Origin: Hyunsoonleella flava
Lineage (GTDB): Bacteria > Bacteroidota > Bacteroidia > Flavobacteriales > Flavobacteriaceae
Assembly (NCBI RefSeq): GCF_004310325.1
Contig: NZ_SIRT01000015.1
Coordinates: 50,689-114,688 of the forward strand
Reading direction: 5' to 3'
DNA: 64,000 nt
Shown: piece by piece, positions 18,954 to 27,864 of the stretch
Layout of the letters: every line of letters begins with the position of its first letter
Position numbering within the stretch: position 1 is the first letter of the stretch
Translations under genes and position numbers: made by a program
The notes under the pieces: model-generated
Databases searched by the model: none
Told to the model about the DNA's origin: nothing
Seen by the model: the letters and a program-made list of their open reading frames with translations, nothing else

Positions 18954-21292
18954 TACCTTACCACCATTAATTTAAGCACCTTGGTTTCAAAACTATCCAA
19001 ATCTGACAGCATGATAAGGTAAACACCTGAGGCCACAATATTATTTGCTAAGTTTTTGCCATTCCAATAGGCGATACCTCCATCAATTTCTAAGTTAAAA
19101 CCATTGTACCTTTGGTTGGTTCTTGATTGCGCCTCTGCCACTAAATTCCCTTCAATATCTGTAATCTTAATATTTACATTTTCTGGAAGGTCTTTAATTT
19201 TAACTTTTTCCTCCACTATATCAAACCCTGGTCTTACGGGATTTGGGTAAGCATGAGATTCTGAAAAATCTTCTGTAGTTGAAGAACTGCCCGTTTTAAA
19301 GGAAACTAATCCTTTTTCTGTACCTATATAAAGCGTGCCGTTTGACTCATCTAATGACAGTTCAGAAATATTATCGGAGGGCAAGGGAGAATTATCTTTT
19401 GTAAAATGAAAAATGGTTTGTTGTCCATCTGATGAAAAATAAAACAAGCCAGAGCCTATGGTACCTATCCATTTGTTGTTTGAACCGTCAACAACTATTT
19501 TAGATACTAGTTGTTTGAATAATAACTCTTTTGCTACACCGTCTTCAGATATAATTATTTCGCTTGCTGTAACATTGTCGTCATCAAAAAAACCTGAGGT
19601 GTTAAACAACACCCTCAACCCTTCAATAGTACCAATCCAAAGTTGGTCACGCCTATCAATCGCAAGTGATGTCACGTATTCGTGTGGAAGGTTGCCATCT
19701 TTACTCAAGTTTTTTATTCTATCTGAGCCGCCTTCATTACTAAAACCAATAACACCAAAACTGTAACTCGCCACCCATTTGGTTCCATCTCTTCCAATCG
19801 CTAAATCCCTGTACCCTAAATTACTTCCTAATTGATCTGGCACAATATCTGTAAAATCATAGGATCTCCATTGCCCTGACGACGGATTGAATGATTTTAA
19901 CGGCTTTGGAATAAAACTTGTTACCGTCCACAACAACCCTTCCTCGTCAAATTGCGAAGGACCAACTCTTATGTCTACATAAGTAGGGTTTGTGGGTATG
20001 AATAATGATTCCAATCCACTATTTTCCTCATCGTATAGAAAGGTAGGAACTTCTTCATTTACCTCTAATAATCCGTTGAAAAACGAGCTTACAAATACTT
20101 GGTTAACATTAAATGGGTTCACAGCAATACTATTTAAGCATTTAGCTTCTAAAACATCATCATAAGGAATATTGAGCCAACTATTACCGTCATAACGACT
20201 AAAACCACGACTATTTAATGGATAAGGGTTAAAGAAAAAGGAGTATTCTCCGAAGGTTACCCATAAATTGTTTGAGAAAGCTTCTAACGAAAATGGTCGG
20301 TTTAAAAGTGGTCCGTCTGGGTGTATTTCTTGAAAATTATCTTGGATAGATATGGAAGTTTTTAATATTCCAAAGTTTGTTGTACCTATAAAAACCACAT
20401 CACCATCTATGATAGCCGATGTATATGAAGTGTTAAAATTTTGATCAATATCTATTTGCGATATCTGATTAAAATTTTCGTCATAAATAAAAACATTGTT
20501 ATCAGTAGTTATTACAAGCCTATCTTCAATTCCTACCATTTTAAGTGGTGGTCTGTTATATTGAAAAAGGTTTATGATGTTTGTCTCTTGTATTTCGTAA
20601 ATAACTCTATCGCTCCTAATAGCGTAAAGGGTATTTGTTAAAGCTTCAACTCTAAGAAAATCACCATTTACAATTATTTCCCAGTTCTGAAAATCAATTA
20701 AATTAGTATTATCCAAAGACGCTCTTCGTATCCCGCCATTTCTACTGGCCGCGTAAATGTAATTATTGAAAATTGCTGTTTGCCCAACACTTAATTGACT
20801 GCCTTGGTCTCCAATAAAATAAGTATCACCGAACTCAAGTCGTTCTAAATCGAACACAGAAATACCATAATCTGTTGCGATATACACTAAATTATCTAAA
20901 ACATTGAAATGGTTTATTCCTTTATTTGAAGGTGGTATTGTTACTTTATCTAAAATATCTACAACGGTTAACACATTAGTGTTGTTTTCCAACACAATTT
21001 CCATCAGCCCGTTTTCATAACCTATCAACAGTAATTGGTAGGCGTCACTATAATGTAGGGTTGAAATAGCTTCTCCAGATAATCCATTAATTGTGCTGAT
21101 CTCCTGAAGTTCCTCAGTATTTATATCATAGGTGAAAACTGCATTTTCTGCCGCAGCGTAAATCTTTGTATCACTCTTCGCTATATCCACTATATTGAAA
21201 TACGAGAAGTGTCCTTCCCATAATGCCGAAAAACCCTGTGCAAATTGAAGTAAGGGCAATAAAAGAAAAAAGAAAAAAAAATGCTTTTTCAA
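18953..21292 (-). CDS. porZ: T9SS component PorZ
   Basis: A 779-residue surface protein: signal peptide about 1-18, two beta-propeller domains of the two-component-regulator-propeller type (repeats such as GTIGSGLFYFSSDG, LWIGTIEGLRVL, LYIGTEKGLVSF), and a C-terminal sorting-type domain (SHAYPNPVRPG near 695, SGVYLIML near 755). This architecture and the fixed neighbour recO identify PorZ, part of the attachment complex that delivers anionic LPS to T9SS cargo. The window thus holds both a T9SS component and a cargo protein (13383-15749). Confidence 0.88.
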   Translation of the reverse strand: MKKHFFFFFLLLPLLQFAQGFSALWEGHFSYFNIVDIAKSDTKIYAAAENAVFTYDINTEELQEISTINGLSGEAISTLHYSDAYQLLLIGYENGLMEIVLENNTNVLTVVDILDKVTIPPSNKGINHFNVLDNLVYIATDYGISVFDLERLEFGDTYFIGDQGSQLSVGQTAIFNNYIYAASRNGGIRRASLDNTNLIDFQNWEIIVNGDFLRVEALTNTLYAIRSDRVIYEIQETNIINLFQYNRPPLKMVGIEDRLVITTDNNVFIYDENFNQISQIDIDQNFNTSYTSAIIDGDVVFIGTTNFGILKTSISIQDNFQEIHPDGPLLNRPFSLEAFSNNLWVTFGEYSFFFNPYPLNSRGFSRYDGNSWLNIPYDDVLEAKCLNSIAVNPFNVNQVFVSSFFNGLLEVNEEVPTFLYDEENSGLESLFIPTNPTYVDIRVGPSQFDEEGLLWTVTSFIPKPLKSFNPSSGQWRSYDFTDIVPDQLGSNLGYRDLAIGRDGTKWVASYSFGVIGFSNEGGSDRIKNLSKDGNLPHEYVTSLAIDRRDQLWIGTIEGLRVLFNTSGFFDDDNVTASEIIISEDGVAKELLFKQLVSKIVVDGSNNKWIGTIGSGLFYFSSDGQQTIFHFTKDNSPLPSDNISELSLDESNGTLYIGTEKGLVSFKTGSSSTTEDFSESHAYPNPVRPGFDIVEEKVKIKDLPENVNIKITDIEGNLVAEAQSRTNQRYNGFNLEIDGGIAYWNGKNLANNIVASGVYLIMLSDLDSFETKVLKLMVVR

Positions 21293-21369
21293 AGTAACTG
21301 TTTTTGTTTTAATAACTTATATTAATTTTTAAAACGTACACCATTCCATTACAGTATAATGCTCTGTAT

Positions 21370-22419
21370 TTATTTATTGCTAAACCACTCAATATTTATC
21401 TTTTGATATCGTAATTTTCTGTTCTTCGAAAGATACCTCAATTCTAATAAGTACCACGATGCTATTGAAGCTACTAAAACTAGCATTAAAACCAAAAAAC
21501 TCGCTGAAATGTAACCATACTTATTAAATAAATCGTAATAGACAAATACCTGAATTATCGGGAAATGATATATATATATCCCATAGGTAAAGTCGCCATA
21601 TTTACCAAAATTATTCAACCAGCTAAAGGAATATGCTATGTAAAACACCATAAAACCAAAAGTAATAGGCTTTAATATTTGGGTTTGAAAAACGTATTGT
21701 TCTAAAATAAAGAAAAGAAAACACGGTACTATAAGGTAATGTTTCCATTTTATCAAGAGATTAAAGTTTTTGAAGAAAACTACTCCAGTTATAAAAAACG
21801 CTAAAGCTCCCGGTAATTGCTTTGCAATTCTATACATATCAATGACAGAAAAATAGTTGAAGTATACAATGGATACAATATAAATAATTGCACTAAGTAG
21901 ATAAACATTTACTTTTTTAAAATCAATCAAATAATAAAAAATTGGCAGTAATAAATAAAAAGCCTCTTCTATTTTTATAGTCCACAATGCTCCATTAACT
22001 GCACATAATAAATTATTATTGAATACACCTGGTAAACAGGGTTCAAAGTAATTCTGAAACGATAAATTTGCCAGTAAATATTTCCAAAACTGAAGATTAA
22101 AAAAATACTCAGACATAGTATTTGTGGAAATTAAACTAAAACTAAGTCCGCAGAAAAGTATCACAAAAAAATAAGCTGGCACTATTCGCTTAATGCGTTT
22201 TTCAATATAAATTTTAAAGTTTTTATTTCTTTCATAGCTTTTAGCAATCAAAAAACCACTGATTATAAAAAATCCATCAATAGCTAAACGTGCGTTAAAC
22301 AAATGAATGTAAGGTTGCAGTTCAGGTATTTGAGCTAATTTTATTAAGTGTGCTATTGCAACTGTACTTGCAAAAAGAACCCTCAAAAAGTCAAAATTAT
22401 TAGTATTAATTTTATGCAA
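21370..22419 (-). CDS. Acyltransferase-3 family membrane protein
   Basis: A 349-residue integral membrane O-acyltransferase with about ten membrane segments. It opens with the family signature NNFDFLRVLFASTVAIAHL and a conserved His in the first segment, then FFIISGFLIAKSYERN and KRIKRIVPAYFFVI (Arg motif), and later YGIYIYHFPIIQ. Such enzymes acetylate or succinylate surface sugars. The start codon is TTG at 22419, supported by an upstream -7 box. It stands alone, and nothing nearby reveals the acceptor. Confidence 0.88.
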   Translation of the reverse strand: MHKINTNNFDFLRVLFASTVAIAHLIKLAQIPELQPYIHLFNARLAIDGFFIISGFLIAKSYERNKNFKIYIEKRIKRIVPAYFFVILFCGLSFSLISTNTMSEYFFNLQFWKYLLANLSFQNYFEPCLPGVFNNNLLCAVNGALWTIKIEEAFYLLLPIFYYLIDFKKVNVYLLSAIIYIVSIVYFNYFSVIDMYRIAKQLPGALAFFITGVVFFKNFNLLIKWKHYLIVPCFLFFILEQYVFQTQILKPITFGFMVFYIAYSFSWLNNFGKYGDFTYGIYIYHFPIIQVFVYYDLFNKYGYISASFLVLMLVLVASIASWYLLELRYLSKNRKLRYQKINIEWFSNK

Positions 22420-22455
22420 ACTCCTTAGCTAACTAAATTTTCAATGTCAAAGCAG

Positions 22456-22463
22456 CAAATATA
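22456..22463 (-). promoter_or_regulatory. -7 box for the acyltransferase gene
   Basis: Reads TATATTTG on the minus strand (TAnnTTTG), 37 bp upstream of the TTG start. Confidence 0.5.
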
Positions 22464-22503
22464 TTTATTAAGAAAAGAATATTAGTACTGAAATGCAATA
22501 AAA

Positions 22504-22537
22504 GAAAAAAGCCTCCTAAGTTTAGGAGGCTTTTTAA
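22504..22537. terminator. Terminator after gdhA
   Basis: Long perfect stem: A-run plus GCCTCCTAA / TTAGGAGGC plus T-run with a 2-nt centre. It lies 15 bp downstream of the gdhA stop. Confidence 0.85.
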
Positions 22538-22552
22538 AATTTCTCTTTTTTA

Positions 22553-23896
22553 CTAAACCACACCTTGTGCTAACATCGCATCGGCTACTTTCACAAAACC
22601 TGCAATATTTGCTCCCTTTACATAATCGATATAGCCATCTTCATCTGTACCATAGTCTATGCACGATTGATGAATGTCTCCCATAATCTCTTTAAGTTTT
22701 TTATCTACTTCTTCTCTCGTCCACTTATATCTTAAGGAGTTTTGCGTCATTTCTAAACCAGAGGTTGCAACGCCACCAGCATTTGAAGCTTTTCCTGGCG
22801 CAAACAATATCTTGGCTTTATGAAATTCTGCAATTGCTTCTTTTGTAGAGGGCATATTTGCGCCTTCGCTCACGCACATACATCCGTTAGATAGTAAAGC
22901 CTTTGCGTCGTCACCATTTAATTCGTTTTGGGTGGCACACGGCAATGCTATGTCACATTTTTCATCCCAAGGCGTTTTGCCTTTTGTGAATTTAGCATTA
23001 GGATATTTTTCTAAATATTCACTTATTCTACCCCTCTTTTCGTTTTTAAGATGCATTACAAACTCTAGCTTTTCAGTATCGATGCCTTCCTCATCGAAAA
23101 TATACCCCGAGGAATCTGAAAGCGTAAGTACTTTTGCTCCTAATTGAATCGATTTTTCGGCAGCATATTGTGCTACGTTTCCAGATCCGGAAATAACAAC
23201 AGTTTTACCTTCAAAGTTATCATCCTTTGTTTTTAGCATGTTTTCTGCAAAGTATACAGTACCATATCCAGTAGCTTCGGGTCTAATTAATGAACCGCCC
23301 CATGTCATCCCCTTTCCTGTTAGCACTCCAGTAAATTCATTCCTTAATTTTCTGTACATACCGAATAAAAATCCAATCTCACGTTGTCCAACTCCAATAT
23401 CCCCTGCTGGAATATCAGTATTTGGACCAATATGCCTGAACAGTTCACTCATAAATGCATGACAGAATCTCATGATTTCGTTATCACTTTTTCCCTTCGG
23501 ATCAAAATCGCTACCACCTTTACCGCCACCCATTGGCAACGTTGTTAAGCTATTTTTAAAGACCTGTTCAAAAGCTAAAAACTTTAAAATACTTGCATTT
23601 ACTGTGGGGTGAAAACGCAAACCTCCTTTGTAGGGGCCAATGGCAGAATTCATTTGAATGCGATAACCTCTATTCACTTGAATCTCTCCATCATCATCAA
23701 CCCAACATACTCTAAACGAAACCAATCGTTCTGGTTCTACCATACGAAGTAGAACGTTTTTGCCATAATAAATATCATGCTGAACGATATAAGGAATTAC
23801 GGTTTCAGCCACTTCTTCAACCGCTTGTAAAAACTCTGGTTCATGAGCATTACGCTCTTTTACCAAATCCAAAAATTCTGCAATAATTTCTTTCAT
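22553..23896 (-). CDS. gdhA: NADP-specific glutamate dehydrogenase
   Basis: A 447-residue hexameric cytoplasmic enzyme that assimilates ammonia by reductive amination of 2-oxoglutarate. The length suits the small bacterial class. Signatures: GPYKGGLRFHP (about 86-96), the catalytic loop LPMGGGKGGSDFDPKG (about 120-135), PAGDIGVGQREIG, and the dinucleotide motif SGSGNVAQYAAE (about 236). The Ser at the adenosine end (LSDSSGY) fits NADP use. Monocistronic, with promoter and terminator visible. Confidence 0.97.
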   Translation of the reverse strand: MKEIIAEFLDLVKERNAHEPEFLQAVEEVAETVIPYIVQHDIYYGKNVLLRMVEPERLVSFRVCWVDDDGEIQVNRGYRIQMNSAIGPYKGGLRFHPTVNASILKFLAFEQVFKNSLTTLPMGGGKGGSDFDPKGKSDNEIMRFCHAFMSELFRHIGPNTDIPAGDIGVGQREIGFLFGMYRKLRNEFTGVLTGKGMTWGGSLIRPEATGYGTVYFAENMLKTKDDNFEGKTVVISGSGNVAQYAAEKSIQLGAKVLTLSDSSGYIFDEEGIDTEKLEFVMHLKNEKRGRISEYLEKYPNAKFTKGKTPWDEKCDIALPCATQNELNGDDAKALLSNGCMCVSEGANMPSTKEAIAEFHKAKILFAPGKASNAGGVATSGLEMTQNSLRYKWTREEVDKKLKEIMGDIHQSCIDYGTDEDGYIDYVKGANIAGFVKVADAMLAQGVV

Positions 23897-23942
23897 GTAT
23901 CAATAAATGTTTAAATTTTAATGAATATACAATTTTGAAGCA

Positions 23943-23950
23943 CAAAGATA
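23943..23950 (-). promoter_or_regulatory. -7 box for gdhA
   Basis: Reads TATCTTTG on the minus strand (TAnnTTTG), 47 bp upstream of the start codon. Confidence 0.55.
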
Positions 23951-24052
23951 CGTTATCTTTAAAAATAACACGTTTTTTTTTAATTTTTCGCAATATAAGC
24001 TAAAAGCCAAATGCGCTTCATCAGAATAATTTGGTAGTTCATCGGCTTTTTA

Positions 24053-24060
24053 TATATTTG
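24053..24060 (+). promoter_or_regulatory. -7 box for the THC0290_0291-like gene
   Basis: Reads TATATTTG (TAnnTTTG), 30 bp upstream of the ATG at 24090. Confidence 0.5.
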
Positions 24061-24089
24061 TTGCGTTAACGCCTCGAAAACAAAATATT

Positions 24090-24893
24090 ATGACGCTTAA
24101 CTTAAAACGTTTAGCTCTTACTCTTTGTGTGTTTGCTTTTTGCCAAACATCGCAAGCCCAATTAGGCTTTTCTCACGAAATTGGCGTTATAACAGGTCCT
24201 GTACAATTCAGATCTGATTTTGGTAGTCGTGAAAACGAACGTACCAATTTTGGCAATTCTGGTATTGGCATTGGGCTTGTTCATTATATAAACTTCTCCT
24301 ACAGAGCTGATTGTAACTGCTATACTACCGATACTTACTTTAACGATCATTTTAAATTAAGAAATGAAATTTCTTGGAACAAAACCAAACTAGAGCATTT
24401 AGGTAGGTGGACCCAACCTGACAGAACAAGTGATAATGCGGATAGACTTAGAGGACATACTGGCTATGCTAAAAACCTAGATATAGGTACCCAATTGGAA
24501 TTTTTTCCATTAAGTATTCGCTCGTTTCAAGCGTATGGCTATCGCATAGCGCCATTTGTGAGTCTTGGTGTGCACTATACCTCGTTTAATCCAGAGGTAA
24601 TAACCACTTACGACAACGGTTCTAATGATGTTGGAAATATTGGAGACCCAAATAATTTTTATTCTATATGGGCTCCTGGATCAGTCGACCCTGCCCCTGG
24701 AAGTACATGGTCTATGGTTACTAGCGCTGGTTTTAGATATAAAATTGGACCGCTTTCAGATCTTATGCTCGATTTAAGGTGGCAATATTATTTTGATGAC
24801 TGGGTAGATGGTTTAAATCACGATTTGGTCTACAACAAACATAACGATTGGTTACTTTGGTTAAATGTAGGCTATATCTATTATTTGGATTAA
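24090..24893 (+). CDS. THC0290_0291-like outer-membrane protein
   Basis: A 267-residue secreted protein with signal peptide about 1-24 (ending SQAQ) and a mature part rich in aromatic residues and short beta strands ending GYIYYLD. I recognise the start of the mature chain (GFSHEIGVITGPVQFRSDFG) as the flavobacterial family named THC0290_0291 (from memory), an uncharacterised beta-barrel-like group. A C-N-C cluster (RADCNCY, about 72-78) could form a disulphide. Probably co-transcribed with the next gene, whose frame begins within the end of this one. Confidence 0.78.
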   Translation: MTLNLKRLALTLCVFAFCQTSQAQLGFSHEIGVITGPVQFRSDFGSRENERTNFGNSGIGIGLVHYINFSYRADCNCYTTDTYFNDHFKLRNEISWNKTKLEHLGRWTQPDRTSDNADRLRGHTGYAKNLDIGTQLEFFPLSIRSFQAYGYRIAPFVSLGVHYTSFNPEVITTYDNGSNDVGNIGDPNNFYSIWAPGSVDPAPGSTWSMVTSAGFRYKIGPLSDLMLDLRWQYYFDDWVDGLNHDLVYNKHNDWLLWLNVGYIYYLD

Positions 24894-24913
24894 AAAAATT
24901 AGCACTCTTAAAG

Positions 24914-25630
24914 TTGTCCAGTAGAATCCTGTCATTTTTTATCATCCTTTTGATTTTTTCATGTAAAAAAGAAGAGAAGCTTACTTTTTCTGAAATAGAA
25001 ATCACCACTGAAAATAACGCTTTAGTTAGGATTTTTATCCCAGAAGCAACAGGAAACACAACTGTAAGTGAAGCTATAAACAGTGAAATTGAAAGTTTCA
25101 TTGCCTCAACCTTGACCATCGGAAATCCTGAACCTGAAAACACACCTTCATCACTATCTGAACAAATTGATGCTTTTAATACAGAATTTAATAATTTCAT
25201 AAAAGATTTTCCTGCATCGACTTTAACATGGGAAGCTCAAATAGATGGTGAAGTAATGTATCAGTCCGATGTAGTTATCAGCATTGCCATAACATCTTAT
25301 ATGAATACTGGTGGCGCTCATGGAAATACAGCCATTTCATTTTTAAATTTTGATACAACATCTGGCAAACAAATAGCTAATGAAGCGCTTTTTACTGATA
25401 TAAAAGCGTTCAAAAACTTAGCAAAACGATTTTTTGATGCCGAGGTAACCGATAAAACTGTGCTTTTTGAGCCAGATGCCTTTAATCTCCCAGCAAATAT
25501 TGGTTTTTCCGAAGAAGGCGTTATTTTACTTTACAATCCCTATGAAATTGCACCTTATGCAACGGGAATTATTGAATTTACAATCCCGTTTGAGAAAGCC
25601 AAGGACTATTTAACCTTTAATAGCTTTTAA
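24914..25630 (+). CDS. DUF3298-containing lipoprotein
   Basis: A roughly 238-residue envelope lipoprotein. The frame is open from 24848, but the likely start is the TTG at 24914, giving a compact lipoprotein signal (SSRILSFFIILLIFSCKK). The body matches the DUF4163/DUF3298 arrangement of PdaC/RsiV-like proteins: TSYMNTGGAHGNT (the conserved GGAHGN motif), LNFDTTSGKQIANEALF and ILLYNPYEIAPYATGIIEFTIP. These domains are linked with cell-wall enzymes and with lysozyme-sensing anti-sigma factors; only the domain pair is present here. Its 3' end overlaps the convergent DinB gene by 21 bp. Confidence 0.82.
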   Translation: MSSRILSFFIILLIFSCKKEEKLTFSEIEITTENNALVRIFIPEATGNTTVSEAINSEIESFIASTLTIGNPEPENTPSSLSEQIDAFNTEFNNFIKDFPASTLTWEAQIDGEVMYQSDVVISIAITSYMNTGGAHGNTAISFLNFDTTSGKQIANEALFTDIKAFKNLAKRFFDAEVTDKTVLFEPDAFNLPANIGFSEEGVILLYNPYEIAPYATGIIEFTIPFEKAKDYLTFNSF

Positions 25631-26074
25631 AAGCGCCAGTACATAGCCATAGTGCAGCCCCTCGTGTATTGCTATAAACTGTAAAGCCTCATCAATATTG
25701 CTTAAAGTATTGCCCGTTGTAGACACCGTGTAGGCATTGTAATTTTGGAAAACGTCATTGTAATAGTCCTCCTTGGTTTTTTCAAGAGATGTTGATAGTA
25801 ATTCTTTAATTTCATTCACCTCTTCTTGTGATACCGCACCATTTGGTTTACTATCCTTTCGATACTTATCAATCATTTCATCTGATAACGATGACTCTAA
25901 ACCAGATAATCGATAAGCCAATAACTGTTCTGAAACCACAATATGACCGATATTCCAAATAATGTTATTGTTAAACCCGTTAGGTATCTTATTTAAATCT
26001 TCCAAAGTATTGTTTTCAATAATTTTTTTAAAAATACTTCTGGTATTTTGTAAAACCTGAAACGTAAAATCCAT
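25610..26074 (-). CDS. DinB-family protein
   Basis: A 154-residue four-helix protein of the DinB/YfiT metalloenzyme superfamily, starting MDFTFQVLQNTRSIFKK. The frame runs upstream to 26125, but that extension is low-complexity and crosses the divergent gene's leader. The metal ligands are present: His in NIGHIVV and the HEGLH pair near the C-terminus (AIHEGLHYGYVLALL). Members bind Zn or Ni and often act as thiol-dependent transferases; the reaction here is unknown. Confidence 0.87.
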   Translation of the reverse strand: MDFTFQVLQNTRSIFKKIIENNTLEDLNKIPNGFNNNIIWNIGHIVVSEQLLAYRLSGLESSLSDEMIDKYRKDSKPNGAVSQEEVNEIKELLSTSLEKTKEDYYNDVFQNYNAYTVSTTGNTLSNIDEALQFIAIHEGLHYGYVLALLKAIKG

Positions 26075-26131
26075 ATTGTTTAAATTTTTGTTAAATATAG
26101 TTTTAATTTGTTTTTTGAAATACATAAAAAC

Positions 26132-26485
26132 ATGAAAAAAGTATATTATTTAAAGACCTGTGATACCTGCAGAAGAATTTTAAAAGAATTGAATTTATCT
26201 TCTGAATTTATATTACAGGATATAAAAAAGGACTCCATTACGACAGCTCAACTAGACGAAATGAAAACTTTGGCAGGTAGCTATGAAGCTTTATTTAGTA
26301 AGCGTGCTCAACTATATAAAAAAATGGATTTAAAGCATCAAGATTTAGCCAAGAAAGATTATAAGTATTATATTCTTGATCACTATACATTCTTAAAAAG
26401 ACCTGTGATAATTATCGAAGATTCTATTTTTATTGGAAACGCGAAGAAAACTGTTGAAGCTATAAAAGAGGCGTTAAATAATTAG
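26132..26485 (+). CDS. ArsC/Spx-like thioredoxin-fold protein
   Basis: A 117-residue protein with the ArsC/Spx fold. It begins MKKVYYLKTCDTCRRIL, with a CxxC pair at about residues 10-13, continues through LAGSYEALFSKRAQLYKK, and has the cis-Pro strand LKRPVIIIEDSIFIGN. Family members are arsenate reductases or redox-sensing RNA-polymerase partners. The usual ArsC catalytic Arg pattern is not obvious, so it is left unnamed. The start was chosen at the ATG giving the typical N-terminus. Divergent from DinB. Confidence 0.85.
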   Translation: MKKVYYLKTCDTCRRILKELNLSSEFILQDIKKDSITTAQLDEMKTLAGSYEALFSKRAQLYKKMDLKHQDLAKKDYKYYILDHYTFLKRPVIIIEDSIFIGNAKKTVEAIKEALNN

Positions 26486-26753
26486 TGATTCCACCAGAGC
26501 TAGAGCTTGCTTATTTGAGTTACTATCAAATGCTTAATGTAAACTTCAATTTTTGTGCCTTCAAATCAAACTAACAACCACATCAATAACATTGAGAGAA
26601 TATAAAGCACTGAACTCCATACTATTTTACTAAAAGTGAATGTTATTACACAAAAAGTATTTAATGGTTACCCTGCCTCGCCTTTTCAATTTAATGAAAA
26701 AAGTTGTCACGGTTAGCTTAAAAGTTTAATAAGTTGTCTAACCTTGCTATAAT
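26486..26753. other. Intergenic stretch without recognised genes
   Basis: Both strands are broken by stops in all frames. No hairpin, tRNA-like fold or promoter box of note was seen before the terminator at 26754. Confidence 0.6.
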
Positions 26754-26785
26754 AAAAACCCACTCCATAATGGAGTGGGTTTATA
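26754..26785 (-). terminator. Terminator after the acidic lipoprotein gene
   Basis: Perfect stem AAACCCACTCCA / TGGAGTGGGTTT with a 3-nt loop. It lies about 30 bp downstream of the minus-strand gene stop and is followed on that strand by T-rich sequence. Confidence 0.8.
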
Positions 26786-26814
26786 ATTTAATTAAATAAA
26801 CTTAAAAATGATAT

Positions 26815-27426
26815 TTACCCATAAGTGGGTGGAGTATCTTCATCATCACAATCTGTTAAATCTGCCACAAAATACATCGCCCAACTGTTTCCTCCAAAAC
26901 CTTCTCCTTCAGCCCAAGCTGTTTCTTCAGATGGACCACCAGCTTCTGCATGCGCGGCAAAACATAATTCTCCTGTTATTTCTCCAATGTCGATTGTATA
27001 AATTACTTGTGTTGTGCTTTCTTCATGCTCACTGGCATAATCAAAGTGTCCAATTTTTGGATTGTTTGCTCCTGTAACGGGAAAACCATCTTCTTCGCAA
27101 CTACTAACATGTAAATGGGTTGCATTTAGAACCCAATCGCCATTTGTTGTGTAAGTAACAGTTAAAATATCGCCTTCAACATCAATTGTAACTGTTCCAA
27201 TATCATAATGCTGTCCTGCAATTAAACGTGTTGTATAGCAATTATCTTCTAGATCAGTACTAGAAGAATTATCACTTTCTGACACATCAAAATCTTTATT
27301 CTTCTCAGGTGTTTTTTTTTCTGATAATACTTGGGATTGTGTTTGAGATTGTTCTAGTTTCTCAATATTACATCCAAAAAATAACAATCCTAAGCTTAAA
27401 AGAGAAAGTTTAGTTATACGTTTCAT
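26815..27426 (-). CDS. Acidic surface lipoprotein, unknown function
   Basis: A 203-residue lipoprotein starting MKRITKLSLLSLGLLFFGCN. A low-complexity Ser/Glu/Lys linker (about 24-60) leads to an acidic beta-rich domain beginning with the pattern LIAGQHYDIGTVTIDVEGD, then TYTTNGDWVLNATHLHV. This motif chain (Dxx-GTVT-, -T-TNGDW-, -THLHV) recurs in extracellular Bacteroidota proteins of undefined role. Four Cys in the domain suggest disulphides. The sequence after the Cys begins N-I-E. No enzymatic motif is seen. Confidence 0.75.
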   Translation of the reverse strand: MKRITKLSLLSLGLLFFGCNIEKLEQSQTQSQVLSEKKTPEKNKDFDVSESDNSSSTDLEDNCYTTRLIAGQHYDIGTVTIDVEGDILTVTYTTNGDWVLNATHLHVSSCEEDGFPVTGANNPKIGHFDYASEHEESTTQVIYTIDIGEITGELCFAAHAEAGGPSEETAWAEGEGFGGNSWAMYFVADLTDCDDEDTPPTYG

Positions 27427-27608
27427 AATATTAATCATAAGTAGGTTAATACATCTAATATAGTTATAAGAAGATGATATGTGAAATATTTTCGTTGAAA
27501 TGCGTTTTTCGTTTCTAAAAGTAAGTTTAATACTATATTTTATTTGTTATAAGACTATATAATATTGTATTTCTATATTACCTACCTCAATAAATAATTC
27601 TCCGAAGG
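27427..27608. other. Intergenic AT-rich stretch
   Basis: Upstream region of the acidic lipoprotein gene. Very AT-rich with no TAnnTTTG box clearly placed and no open frame. Confidence 0.5.
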
Positions 27609-27762
27609 TTAATTGAACTGAATCGCATTTCTTTGGTATAAAACGCTAACAATTTTACCTTTATTTGATTCGTGTTGAATATCAATTATTTCAAAATTGT
27701 TTTCATCGGGCAAAAGCATGGTGTGTTTTCAAGGTGTTTAAAGTATCATCTTCTTTCTCCAT
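27609..27762 (-). pseudogene. Remnant of a small protein gene, frameshifted
   Basis: From 27762 the minus strand reads MEKEDDTLNTLKTHHAF and hits a stop at 27703. One frame over, a coding-like tail runs from 27719 to the TAA at 27609 (LLPDENNFEIIDIQHES, then KGKIVSVLYQRNAIQFN). The two halves overlap and join with a one-base shift. The tail has normal amino-acid composition, unlike the surrounding AT-rich DNA. No family was recognised, so decay is an inference. Confidence 0.35.
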
Positions 27763-27803
27763 ATTTAGTGTTCATTTTTTTGTTGAAATTAAATATTTAG
27801 ATT

Positions 27804-27840
27804 ACATAAAAAAGGTTAACCTTTTTGGTTAACCTTTAAA
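27804..27840 (-). terminator. Terminator after the Lys/Glu-rich protein gene
   Basis: Perfect 11-bp stem AAAGGTTAACC / GGTTAACCTTT with a 5-nt loop, followed on the minus strand by a run of T. It lies about 25 bp after the stop. Confidence 0.85.
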
Positions 27841-27864
27841 ATTTAGACAATGCATAAATACAAA

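Noticed and set aside
26486..26753. Possible insertion-sequence remnant before the terminator
   Set aside because: Minus-strand translation gave only short fragments without transposase motifs and no terminal inverted repeats were seen.
26808..27077. Plus-strand frame of 89 codons opposite the acidic lipoprotein
   Set aside because: Leu/His-rich shadow of a strongly acidic gene; no start signal.
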